DNA of 35,839 nt from an uncultured Pseudomonadota bacterium (lineage in GTDB: Bacteria; Myxococcota_A; UBA796; JAFGLY01): NCBI GenBank assembly GCA_937912125.1, contig CALDOK010000226.1:1-35839 (forward strand), read 5' to 3'. Position numbers and translations under genes: made by a program. The notes beneath the pieces are model-generated. The model was not told the DNA's origin. It saw only the letters and a program-made list of their open reading frames with translations, and ran no database searches. Positions 16,426-24,325 of this stretch are shown here, piece by piece. Position 1 is the first letter of the stretch, and every line of letters begins with the position of its first letter.

Positions 16426-17808
16426 CTACTCGAGCACCGTGCTGTAGCCCAACACCGTGCCGAAGCCGAAGACCGCCTGCCAGAGCAGCTGCCCGCTGGA
16501 GTCGACCTCTTCCATGGTAGCCGAGGTGCTCCAGGTGACCTGGGTGTTGCCCGACTTCAGCCGCTGCACGTCGCCCAACACGCTGGTGAAGTAGGCGCCG
16601 TCGGCGTCGTAGCTCCAGACCTCCTCGACGCTGTGGTTCGCCATGTCCATGCTGTACTCGACCATCCGCGAGGAGGTGAGCTTGGGCTGGTTGTCGTAGA
16701 CCAGGATCCCCCTGTCGAGGTACTGGAATTGGTGCTGACCGTCGAACGGGAGGGAGTCACCGAAGTCGAAGGTCGAGTCGCAGCCCCCCAGAATCCACAA
16801 GGTCTCACCGCTGGCGCGATCGACGGCCACGATGCTGTCGGTCTCGCGCAGGGACAGGTAGTACAACCCCGTGGCGACTTCGTAGTACAGGGCGTTGGCG
16901 TGGGTCCAGATGTTGCTCCTGCTGTCGTTGCAGTCGGAGACCATGTCGAAGGTGATGTGGTCCCAGCTGCTCCAGATCGTGGTCTGGACCCCGTCGACGT
17001 CGGTCTCGACGATGGCGTCGCCGCGGTAGTTCTCGCCGTCAATCCTGCGCATGTCACCCATGATCCAGCCGATGGAGTCATCGGGCAGCACGTCGAAGTC
17101 GTGGTGATGGAGCCGGATGTCGAAGGCCTCCTCCGCGCCGTCGGCCAGCCACACGCGCCGCAGGTGGTACTGAGCCTCGGGGGACTCGCTCTCACCCTTG
17201 TCGTAGGCGCTGTAGTAGATGGACTGACCGTCGTTGGCGAGCCTGGCCCGGGGGACGGCGAGGCCCTCTTCCTGCTCGATGTGCCACCAGGCGTAGTAGC
17301 CCTCCTGGGAGATGACCACGGGGGCCATCACGTCGCCCATGACGGTGGCCAGGATGAGCTTGGGTTCTTCGAGCTCGTTGACCGTGACCTCCAGCTCCGG
17401 CAGCTCGTCGGGGACCGCTGAGGTCAGGAAACGGCCGGCCTTGGAGCCGACCAGCTCGCCCTGCTCCAGCAGCTCGACCCGATAGCGGTACTCGGTGCCA
17501 GGGCGCAGGAAGTGCAGGCGAACCTCGTGCTCCTGCGCGGGCTCGAGGGTGCTGTAGACCGTGTTTTCCTTGACGTTTTCGACACCGTAGCGCAGGCGGG
17601 CGAGGGTGGGCTCCGCGCTGTTCCAGCTCAGCCCCATGCTGGTGGACTCGAGGTTCTCGGAGGAGAACTCGTCGACGGACAAGTCGCCGCCGGTGTCGTT
17701 GGTGCCGGAGCGCGGGGTGCAGCCAGCGCCCAGCGCGACGGCCAGAAACACGAAGAACAATGGTTCCAAGTGCATTTGTGTCGAGACCTGATCAGGAATG
17801 GTGTTCAT
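16426..17808 (-). CDS. Arylsulfotransferase (ASST)-like lipoprotein with N-terminal Fn3-like domain (460 aa)
   Basis: This is a predicted lipoprotein: a hydrophobic segment ends at G-A-G-C (Cys30), followed after nine residues by D-T-G. Residues of about 44-130 resemble a fibronectin-III domain (L-S-W-N-S ... L-R-P-G-T-E-Y-R-Y-R-V). The rest fits the arylsulfate sulfotransferase beta-propeller: H-H-H-D-F-D (234-239), W-D-H-I, W-T-H-A-N-A (His303), Y-Y-L-S-L-R-E-T-D, G-E-T-L-W-I-L-G-G, Q-H-Q-F (His359) and I-L-V-Y-D-N. ASST enzymes use a histidine to carry sulfate between phenols, and His303 and His359 are candidates. A sulfotransferase or only a propeller fold is possible. The start is uncertain: ATG 17808 has TACCGT 8 nt upstream and no Shine-Dalgarno, while ATG 17775 (12 codons in) lies nearer the hydrophobic segment. 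Confidence 0.88.
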   Translation of the reverse strand: MNTIPDQVSTQMHLEPLFFVFLAVALGAGCTPRSGTNDTGGDLSVDEFSSENLESTSMGLSWNSAEPTLARLRYGVENVKENTVYSTLEPAQEHEVRLHFLRPGTEYRYRVELLEQGELVGSKAGRFLTSAVPDELPELEVTVNELEEPKLILATVMGDVMAPVVISQEGYYAWWHIEQEEGLAVPRARLANDGQSIYYSAYDKGESESPEAQYHLRRVWLADGAEEAFDIRLHHHDFDVLPDDSIGWIMGDMRRIDGENYRGDAIVETDVDGVQTTIWSSWDHITFDMVSDCNDSRSNIWTHANALYYEVATGLYYLSLRETDSIVAVDRASGETLWILGGCDSTFDFGDSLPFDGQHQFQYLDRGILVYDNQPKLTSSRMVEYSMDMANHSVEEVWSYDADGAYFTSVLGDVQRLKSGNTQVTWSTSATMEEVDSSGQLLWQAVFGFGTVLGYSTVLE

Positions 17809-17869
17809 TGGGGGCAACGGTAGCCCGGAAAGCGCCAACCTGCCGCCCAAAGATGTCAGTGACGCTCGA

Positions 17870-17875
17870 AGTCTA
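17870..17875 (-). promoter_or_regulatory. Candidate -10 (TAGACT) in an AT-rich pocket upstream of the ASST-like gene
   Basis: On the minus strand TAGACT sits within a locally T-rich stretch (17868-17900) in otherwise very GC-rich DNA, about 62 nt before ATG 17808. TAGACT fits a sigma-70 -10. It suggests that the ASST-like gene has its own promoter rather than depending only on readthrough. Confidence 0.35.
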
Positions 17876-17974
17876 ACCAGACTCGGCAAAACCAAACAGG
17901 TGTCGGCGCCGGCCCCAGCCCGATCGCGGAAGGTCGCCAAATACGGCGCCGGGCGCGGGCTTCGATGCAGGCCG

Positions 17975-19318
17975 CTAGCGCTCCACACCGGTGAACAACG
18001 CGCCCACCCGCTCCCCTGGCATGGTCCCCGCCAGCTCCAGCAGGCCCGCGAGCCCGGATGAGCCCGTGGGATCGACGGGGATGGGGGTGTGCGCACGGGC
18101 CAGGCGCTGGGCGCGGATGAGCTGATCCTCGGTCACCACCAGGGGCCAGCCGCCGCTGCGCAGCATGCCCACCGCGGCGGCGTACCAGTCGTAGGTCTCG
18201 TCGTCCAGGATGCCGTGGGCCACGCTGTGGGGGGCGTCATCCCAGGGCCACATCAGCCAGGAGCGAGCGGAGCGCGCCCAAGCCAAGGCGTCCTGAACCA
18301 CGGGGCCGTCGAAGGCCGACGCGAGCACGTCTGCGCGGTCCTGGAAGCCCGTGGGGAGCTCCATACGCTGCGCGATGTGGTCCACCAGGCGCAGGGTGGC
18401 CCGGGCCAGGGGCCAGGCGGCCTGGGTCTGCACCAGGTGCAGCCGGGGCAGCTGCGGCAGATCGCCAGCCTCGAAGGCCTCCTGCAGGCCGGCCGCCACC
18501 GCCGAGGCCAGCGCGCCGCCGCCCACCTGCACGAAGAGCCGGTCCAGGGGCTGCGCGCGCAGCTGCTCCACCAGCTCCCAGGCGAGGGTCTGGCCGCCCT
18601 CGATGGTCAGGCCGTTGTCCGGGCCCTGGCAGGTGAAGGGCAGCGCGCCGCCCTGCACCGCCTCGACGAAGCCATGGTAGCAGGGGTCGCCGGGCAGCCC
18701 CGGCTGGCGCTCGCAGACGTTCGAGGCGGCGCCCAGGGCTTCGAGCCGGGCCACCACGGCCGGGCTGGCATCGGGGGGGATGAAGACCTGCAGCGGACGC
18801 TGCACCGCCTTGGCCACCACGGCCGCTGCCAGGGCCGCGTTGCCGCAGCTGGCGATGGCCAGGGGAGTGTCCCGGGGTACGCCGGCCACCTCGAGGTGCA
18901 AGGCCACGCCCATCAGGTGACGCGCCTTGTGGGAGCCGCTGACGTTTCCCGTCTCGTCCTTGACCCACAGCGAGCCACCATGGCCGCAGGCGGCCGCGAG
19001 GGCGGGCTGCTCGGCGCAAGGAGTGACCCGGAAGCCCCCGCCATCCACCGCGGCCACGGCGGCGTCCACCCGATCCACCAAGGCTGCGAAGCGGGCGTCG
19101 TCCCAGCCGGCCGCCAGGGCCCGGGTGTGGGCATGCAGCCGTCGCCGGTAGCGCAGGAAGGGGTTGCCCGAGGGCGCACCGCCGGGCAAGGCCATGGGCT
19201 CACTCAGGCTGCGCACCAGGACGTGCTCACGGTCGTCCTTGCCCCTCTGGGAGCAGGTGAAGGGCAGGACCGCGTCGACAGGCTCAGCGCCGCAGTGGCA
19301 GCGCAGGGTGCTAGGCAT
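17975..19318 (-). CDS. PLP-dependent threonine-synthase-like enzyme (447 aa)
   Basis: This is a fold-type II PLP enzyme related to threonine synthase and threonine dehydratase. The PLP lysine is Lys131 in S-G-S-H-K-A-R-H. The phosphate and ring contacts include A-S-C-G-N-A-A-L-A and G-G-G-A-L-A-S-A-V-A-A-G, and the late P-T-G-S-S-G-L-A-G-L motif is typical of the family. The N-terminus has C-x-C and C-x-x-x motifs (C7, C9, C22) like the metal-ribbon start of some threonine synthases. The exact substrate cannot be told from sequence. TTGAGGAG precedes the ATG and overlaps the stop of the upstream MopE-stalk gene (9-nt gap), so the two are cotranscribed. A metabolic enzyme behind a surface lipoprotein is an odd pairing. 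Confidence 0.92.
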   Translation of the reverse strand: MPSTLRCHCGAEPVDAVLPFTCSQRGKDDREHVLVRSLSEPMALPGGAPSGNPFLRYRRRLHAHTRALAAGWDDARFAALVDRVDAAVAAVDGGGFRVTPCAEQPALAAACGHGGSLWVKDETGNVSGSHKARHLMGVALHLEVAGVPRDTPLAIASCGNAALAAAVVAKAVQRPLQVFIPPDASPAVVARLEALGAASNVCERQPGLPGDPCYHGFVEAVQGGALPFTCQGPDNGLTIEGGQTLAWELVEQLRAQPLDRLFVQVGGGALASAVAAGLQEAFEAGDLPQLPRLHLVQTQAAWPLARATLRLVDHIAQRMELPTGFQDRADVLASAFDGPVVQDALAWARSARSWLMWPWDDAPHSVAHGILDDETYDWYAAAVGMLRSGGWPLVVTEDQLIRAQRLARAHTPIPVDPTGSSGLAGLLELAGTMPGERVGALFTGVER

Positions 19319-19327
19319 GGTGGCTCC

Positions 19328-21751
19328 TCAACGGCGGACCAAGATGTCCATGTACGCGGTGCCCGGGTTGTCGCTGGTGGTGCAGCCAGCGACGCCCTCG
19401 AGGGTCCCGACCCGGATGGTGTCGAGGGACTGGGTCCGGGCGATGACCCAGTCGTAGCCTCCAATATACGTGGTGGCGGAGCTGTAGTCGGTGGTGCTCA
19501 TGCCGCACAGACTGGAGCCCCAGTTCAGGGCCGTGCCCCAGCTCTCGCTGTCGAACTGCATGCCGATGTTGTTGCAGCCGGTCAGGCTGCTCGGGTAGGT
19601 GCAGTGGGCCGTCACGGAGCCGGAGGCATACGAGAACAGGGCTTCGTTCCAGCTGAACCCTTCTGTGTTGTGGTAGGTGGTGTCGTAGCTGGTGCCCCAC
19701 ACCGCCACGTCGTCACCCACCAGGGTCCAGCCACCGCCGTCGGTGGTCATGTCGCAGTAGGCGCTGCCCACGTCCAGCTCGTACCAGCCGTCTGCGGCGC
19801 TGGGATCGTCGCTCAAGATCTCGGCGCAGTCCTCCGCGGTGCAGTCGCCGCCGGTGCCCAGCACGCCGTCGTCCACGGTGCCGTCGCAGTCGTTGTCGAC
19901 GCCATCGCAGAGCTCGGAGGCGCCGGGGTTGCTGTCGGCGTCCGCGTCGTCGCAGTCGGTGGCATCGGCCACGTAGCCGCTGGGTTCGCTGCAGGCCTCG
20001 GTGCTGGAGCTGGCGGCACCGTAGCCGTCGAGATCTGCGTCGAGGTAGAAGGTGTCGGCGCCCAGGACGCCAGCGTCAGCGTCGTCCACCAGCCCGTCAC
20101 AGTCGTTGTCCACCCCATCGCACAGCTCGTCGGCGCCGGGGTTGATGCTCGAGTCGCTGTCGTCGCAGTCGGTGGCGTCGGCGACAGTGCCGGCGGGGGC
20201 GGCGCAGGCCACGCTGGTGTCCGAGCTGTCGCCATAGCCGTCTGCGTCGTCATCCGCGTACCAGATCGCGGCGTCAGCGGCGTCGTCTTCGTCCACCGTG
20301 CTGTCGCAGTCGTCGTCGATGCCGTTGCAGGTCTCGGTGGCGCCCGGGTACACCGCGGCGTCGCTGTCACCGCAGTCGGCGCTGTCGGCCACGAAGCCCG
20401 TGGGTGCGCTGCAGGCCACGGTCGTGCTGCTGGCGTCGCCGTAGGTGTCTGCATCGACGTCGGCGTACCAGGTGGCGGCATCGATGGCGTCGTCCTCGTC
20501 GATGGCGCCGTCGCAGTCGTCGTCCACGCCGTTGCAGTACTCATCCGCCCCCGGGTACACCGCGGCGTCGGTGTCGTCGCAGTCGGTGTCATCCGCGACG
20601 TGGGAGGTGGGCTGGTCACAGGTGGTCAAGCTGGCGCCAGCGTCGCCGTAGCCGTCGAAGTCCAGGTCGGCGTACCAGGTGGGGGCGTCCACGGCGCCGT
20701 CCTCGTCCACGTCTCCGTCGCAGTCGTTGTCCACGAAGTCGCAGATCTCGGTGGCGGCGAGGTTGATGGCGGCGTCGGTGTCGTCGCAGTCGGTGTTGTC
20801 GGCGATCCAGCCGGCGGGAGAGCTGCAGGCCGCGGTGGTGCTGGCGGGGTCGCCGTAGCCGTCGCCGTCGGTGTCTTCGTACCAGGTGGGGGCGTCCACG
20901 GCGCCCAGCTCATCGGTCGTGCCGTCGCAGTCGTCGTCGTAGCCGTTGCACAGCTCGTCGGCGGCGGGATGGATTGCGCCGCTGGCGTCGTCGCAGTCGA
21001 AGTCGTTCCCGGCGAAACCAGTGGGCTGGGCGCAGGCCTGCAGCGCGGCGCCCGGCTCACCGTAGCCGTCGTTGTCGCCGTCGGGGTACCAGGCGGCCGC
21101 GTCCAGGGCGTCGTCCTCGTCTACGGTGCCGTCGCAGTCGTCGTCGTAGCCGTTGCACAGCTCGTCGGCGTCGGGGTGGATGTCGGCGTTGGCGTCGTCG
21201 CAGTCGCTGTCATCGCCCACATAGCCGTAGGGGAACTCGCAGCTGGTGACCGGCTGCGTGGGGTCGCCGTAGCCGTCCTCGTCTTCGTCGCCGTACAGGG
21301 TGTCGGCGTCGATGGCGTCCTCGTCCACATCGCCATCGCAGTCGTTGTCGAGCTCATCGCACAGCTCATCGGCGCCGGGGAAGCTGTCGGCGCTGGTGTC
21401 ATCGCAGTCGGTGCTGTCTTCGACCCAGCCCTCGGCCTGCTCACAGGCGGTCTGGCTGTTCTCGGGGTCGCCGTAGCCGTCGCCGTCCACATCGGCGTAC
21501 CAAGCCTGGGCGTCCGCCGCGTCCTCGTCCACCTCGCCGTTGCAGTCATCGTCGCGCTCGTTGCAGAGCTCTTCGGCGCCGGGGTTCACGGCGGCATCGC
21601 TGTCGTCGCAGTCCTCGGTGGAGTCCCAGCCATCGCCGTCCGCGTCCACCACCTGAGGTGGATCTCCCCCGGTCTCCTCGGGCTTGTCGGCGGGGCAGCC
21701 GAAGACCAAGGACAGGGACAGGGTCAGCAAGGGGAGGAAGAAGCGGGACAT
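19328..21751 (-). CDS. MopE-repeat stalk lipoprotein with fibrinogen-like head (807 aa)
   Basis: This third member of the stalk family lies on the opposite strand. The signal peptide ends V-F-G-C (Cys19), followed by A-D-K-P-E-E-T-G, in nearly the same register as the two plus-strand paralogues. The stalk (about 35-630) has nine MopE-type units separated by W-Y-x-D-x-D-G-D-G-Y-G-D segments. Unit 7 has D-C-G-D instead of D-C-D-D, and unit 5 has L-A in place of P-G. The head (about 638-807) starts C-A-E-I-L-S-D-D-P-S-A-A-D-G-W-Y and has Y-C-D-M-T-T-D-G-G-G-W, so it is fibrinogen-like and related to the head of the 953-aa protein. I chose the ATG at the signal peptide with GAGG upstream; the frame extends further 5' but without sense. 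It is probably anchored in the outer membrane as a cation-stabilised adhesin or sensor. Confidence 0.95.
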   Translation of the reverse strand: MSRFFLPLLTLSLSLVFGCPADKPEETGGDPPQVVDADGDGWDSTEDCDDSDAAVNPGAEELCNERDDDCNGEVDEDAADAQAWYADVDGDGYGDPENSQTACEQAEGWVEDSTDCDDTSADSFPGADELCDELDNDCDGDVDEDAIDADTLYGDEDEDGYGDPTQPVTSCEFPYGYVGDDSDCDDANADIHPDADELCNGYDDDCDGTVDEDDALDAAAWYPDGDNDGYGEPGAALQACAQPTGFAGNDFDCDDASGAIHPAADELCNGYDDDCDGTTDELGAVDAPTWYEDTDGDGYGDPASTTAACSSPAGWIADNTDCDDTDAAINLAATEICDFVDNDCDGDVDEDGAVDAPTWYADLDFDGYGDAGASLTTCDQPTSHVADDTDCDDTDAAVYPGADEYCNGVDDDCDGAIDEDDAIDAATWYADVDADTYGDASSTTVACSAPTGFVADSADCGDSDAAVYPGATETCNGIDDDCDSTVDEDDAADAAIWYADDDADGYGDSSDTSVACAAPAGTVADATDCDDSDSSINPGADELCDGVDNDCDGLVDDADAGVLGADTFYLDADLDGYGAASSSTEACSEPSGYVADATDCDDADADSNPGASELCDGVDNDCDGTVDDGVLGTGGDCTAEDCAEILSDDPSAADGWYELDVGSAYCDMTTDGGGWTLVGDDVAVWGTSYDTTYHNTEGFSWNEALFSYASGSVTAHCTYPSSLTGCNNIGMQFDSESWGTALNWGSSLCGMSTTDYSSATTYIGGYDWVIARTQSLDTIRVGTLEGVAGCTTSDNPGTAYMDILVRR

Positions 21752-21780
21752 GGCAGAACCTCGGTGCGCGACACAGACAG

Positions 21781-21788
21781 GGTATCCC
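21781..21788 (-). promoter_or_regulatory. Candidate -10 element (GGGATACC) of the third MopE-stalk gene
   Basis: GGGATACC on the minus strand lies 29 nt before the ATG at 21751, in the 245-nt divergent region shared with the 326-aa lipoprotein gene. Confidence 0.3.
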
Positions 21789-21967
21789 AGTGCACTGTCG
21801 CCCACAGGAGCACCATGCCACAGCCCCACGGCTCGCGATCCACGACGCCCCACAGGACGAGGTGCTGGCGCGGACTCCGGGCTCACCATCCAGAAGAGAC
21901 CGAAAAAAGGCTTTCCACTGGCGCGCGCTCCGGGTTCCAAGGGCTGTACGCTCGGAACAACACGCCG

Positions 21968-21973
21968 TATACT
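21968..21973 (+). promoter_or_regulatory. Candidate -10 element (TATACT) of the 326-aa lipoprotein gene
   Basis: TATACT in a GC-rich context lies 23 nt before the ATG at 21997. An almost ideal CGGAGGAAG ribosome site lies between the two. Confidence 0.45.
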
Positions 21974-21996
21974 CCCGAGCAACCCGGAGGAAGACC

Positions 21997-22977
21997 ATGA
22001 ACACACGAACCGCAACCCACCTCTTCGGCGCGGCCCTGCTGCTGGCCGTGGCCTGTCAGTCCACCCTCACCGGCAACGAGGGGAACTTCCAGTTCTCCTA
22101 CGACGCCGACGACTGGCTGACCGACTTCAACAAGCCGGTCGCCGTGGGCGCCTACCTGGACGTCTCTGTGCGTGAGGTGGCCAACTTCATGGCGGTGGAC
22201 CTGGCCGACGCCAGCTTCGACGACCCTGCTGTGCTGGACGTGGTCGACTTCGCGGGAGACACCATCACGATCCAGGGCACGGGCGACGGCTTCGCCCTAC
22301 TGCAGGTCGAGGGGAGCACCAACAGCGGTGAGACCCTCACCGACTCCATCAACATGCAGGCCAGGGTCCCCGAAGTGCTGGTGCTCTGGCACACCTGCGG
22401 CGGCGAGACCCAGGGCAACTACCTCACCGACCAGCGCGTCTGGGTGCCCTTCGAGATGCAGATGGACAACGCCTCCCACCAGCCGGTCATCGGCTACGGC
22501 TACTACCCGCTGACCGCCGACACCGACGCGGCCGCCCTGGACAGCGCCGAGAGCGGACAGCAGTGGATGGCCTTCGACACCGCCGAGGCGGCGGGGATCA
22601 CGGTGCTGAGCTCCGACATCGACGACACCACTCTGACCATGAACGTGGTCACCCCCGCCACCATCGACGGCGTGGACGAGCCCATCGCGTGGGTGGCCGA
22701 GGACATCGACGTGGGCGACACCAACGCCTTCTACGTGCGGCCCATGGCGGGCGATCTGCCGGTGTGCCAGGCCGAGGTGGACAACACCGTGGTCAGCGAC
22801 ACCCCAGACATCTGCACGGTGACCGACACCGAGCCTGTCCAGACCGGTGACCACGAGTACGGCTGGTTCAGCGTCACCGGCGTGGCCGAGGGCGAGTGCC
22901 TGTTCACCGTGACCTACCCGGACGGCAACGGCGGCGAGGGCGCCTCGGCCCAGTTCAGCTACCCCATCGAGCCATAG
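21997..22977 (+). CDS. Hypothetical lipoprotein, Ig-like beta-rich (326 aa)
   Basis: I do not recognise the family. The signal peptide ends L-L-A-V-A-C (Cys20). The mature part is rich in Asp, Thr and Val with alternating patterns typical of beta-sandwich domains. An N-terminal section (about 35-125) reads like a bacterial Ig-like domain (V-D-V-V-D-F-A-G-D-T-I-T-I-Q-G-T-G-D-G). The rest contains a few cysteines (H-T-C-G-G, V-C-Q-A-E, I-C-T-V, E-C-L-F) that could form disulfides. The start is fixed by a strong CGGAGG about 7 nt before the ATG. It is divergent from the MopE-stalk gene and 36 nt ahead of the SGNH hydrolase, so an operon with the latter is possible, although that gene may have its own leaderless promoter. 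Confidence 0.88.
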   Translation: MNTRTATHLFGAALLLAVACQSTLTGNEGNFQFSYDADDWLTDFNKPVAVGAYLDVSVREVANFMAVDLADASFDDPAVLDVVDFAGDTITIQGTGDGFALLQVEGSTNSGETLTDSINMQARVPEVLVLWHTCGGETQGNYLTDQRVWVPFEMQMDNASHQPVIGYGYYPLTADTDAAALDSAESGQQWMAFDTAEAAGITVLSSDIDDTTLTMNVVTPATIDGVDEPIAWVAEDIDVGDTNAFYVRPMAGDLPVCQAEVDNTVVSDTPDICTVTDTEPVQTGDHEYGWFSVTGVAEGECLFTVTYPDGNGGEGASAQFSYPIEP

Positions 22978-22997
22978 CGGCCTGCAGCACAGACGAC

Positions 22998-23005
22998 GGG
23001 ATAGC
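22998..23005 (+). promoter_or_regulatory. Candidate leaderless promoter -10 (GGGATAGC) of the SGNH hydrolase gene
   Basis: GGGATAGC is followed by GGTCTGGC and then ATG (8 nt), with no Shine-Dalgarno. The arrangement mirrors the ABC-F gene (GATAGT, 7 nt, ATG). Confidence 0.4.
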
Positions 23006-23013
23006 GGTCTGGC

Positions 23014-24312
23014 ATGCCCAGGCCGCGCCCCCTCCCCCTCGCCAAGAAGCTGCTGTTCGCAGCGGTGCCCTTGGTGGTGGTGCTCTTGGTCCTGACCGTG
23101 GGGCTGAGGGCGCTGGAGCGTGCGGGCCTGGTGAGCACAGTCCGGGACGGGGATCGCGTGCTCTACCTGACCCCCGACTACCTGCGGGTGATCCAGACCC
23201 CCGACGGCGAGCGAGTCCAGCTCATGGACGCCCAGTACCCCGAGGTGGTCCAGGCCAGCATGGCGCAGCCCAAGCCCCAGGATGTCTTTCGCATCGTGGT
23301 GGTGGGCGGATCGTTCATTCGCGGCGAGCACTACCGTGGCGCGGACGAAGGCCTGGGGGGCTACGGGAGCATCCCGGCCTGGATGCAGGCGCTGCTGGAC
23401 CACCGCTACCCCAGCCAGCGCTTCGAGGTGATCAACGCCGGCGGCAGCGCCCAGAGCTCCTACGCCGTGCGGGACAGCGTGGACGCGCTGCTGCAGGTGG
23501 AGCCCGATCTGGTGCTGGTGGCCAGCGGCGCCAACGAGGGCAGCGCGCCCCCCACCGCCTACAACCAGGCCTTGCACAGCTGGGTGCTGTACCGCGCCAT
23601 GAAGAAGGGCTTGCTGGGCGAGATTCCGGTAGAAGAACGTCCCATGCTCCAGCCCCAGGACCTGGGGGCCGAGGAGCTGCTGGGCCGCTACCGCGACAAC
23701 CTGAAGCTCATCGCCCGCGCGGGCCACAACGCCCAGGTGCCCATGGCCTGGGTGGCGCTCCCGGTCAACCTGCTGGGCTACGGCCGCCGCTTCGAGCTGG
23801 GCCAGGGCAGCGAGACCTGGCGAGCCGGCCAGCAGCTGTGCAGCCAGGCGCGCTACGGCGAGGCCCTCGAGCGCATCGCCCAAGGCCAGGACACCGTTGA
23901 GGCCATGGTCTCCTCAGCCGCCTGCCTGATGGAGGCCGGCGAGCACGAGCTGGCCGCTGAGATCCTGGGTGCAGCCATCGAGCTGGACCCCCGCGGCACG
24001 GCCCGCCCAAGCTTCAACGATCAGGTGCGCCGGATCGCCGCCACGAGGTACGCGCCGCTGGTGGACCTCGAAGCCGAGCTCAACGCCCTGGCCCCCCACG
24101 GCCTGGCAGGGGATCTGTACTTCTGGGACCACCTGCACCTGACCAGCGAGGGCTACCTGTGGGCCGCGCGGCAGGTGGTCGAGACCCTGGGTGACGCTGG
24201 CCTGCTGCCCACGGGCGCGGGCGAGCCCCTGGAGGACCCCAGCCTCGAGCAGCTGCTCGAAGAGAACGGCTGGGTGGAGCTGCACGCGCAGATGGTGGCG
24301 GTGGGGCGGTAG
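23014..24312 (+). CDS. Membrane-anchored SGNH/GDSL-type hydrolase with embedded TPR-like segment (432 aa)
   Basis: An N-terminal signal anchor (about 11-31, preceded by R and KK) puts the catalytic part outside the inner membrane. The SGNH blocks are V-V-G-G-S-F (Ser100), N-A-G-G (141-144), G-A-N-E (172-175, Glu where Asp or His is usual) and F-W-D-H-L-H-L-T (Asp372, His375). Together they give a Ser-Asp-His triad with Gly and Asn oxyanion contacts. Between the third and last blocks lies about 60 residues of helical repeat (Q-A-R-Y-G-E-A-L-E-R, then A-G-E-H-E-L-A-A-E-I-L-G-A-A-I-E-L-D-P) that reads as a TPR-like pair. Related proteins act on acyl or acetyl groups of surface glycans or lipids. 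A 25-nt hairpin covers its stop and that of the convergent gene. Confidence 0.9.
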   Translation: MPRPRPLPLAKKLLFAAVPLVVVLLVLTVGLRALERAGLVSTVRDGDRVLYLTPDYLRVIQTPDGERVQLMDAQYPEVVQASMAQPKPQDVFRIVVVGGSFIRGEHYRGADEGLGGYGSIPAWMQALLDHRYPSQRFEVINAGGSAQSSYAVRDSVDALLQVEPDLVLVASGANEGSAPPTAYNQALHSWVLYRAMKKGLLGEIPVEERPMLQPQDLGAEELLGRYRDNLKLIARAGHNAQVPMAWVALPVNLLGYGRRFELGQGSETWRAGQQLCSQARYGEALERIAQGQDTVEAMVSSAACLMEAGEHELAAEILGAAIELDPRGTARPSFNDQVRRIAATRYAPLVDLEAELNALAPHGLAGDLYFWDHLHLTSEGYLWAARQVVETLGDAGLLPTGAGEPLEDPSLEQLLEENGWVELHAQMVAVGR

Positions 24313-24325
24313 GACTACCACCCAC
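24301..24325. terminator. Hairpin spanning both stop codons of a convergent gene pair
   Basis: GTGGG (24301-24305) pairs with CCCAC (24321-24325) and GGTA (24308-24311) with TACC (24316-24319), with loop GGAC and a small internal bulge. The stop codons (24310-24312 on plus, 24315-24317 on minus) lie inside the hairpin, so the same structure can form in both transcripts. No T-tract is present. Confidence 0.4.
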
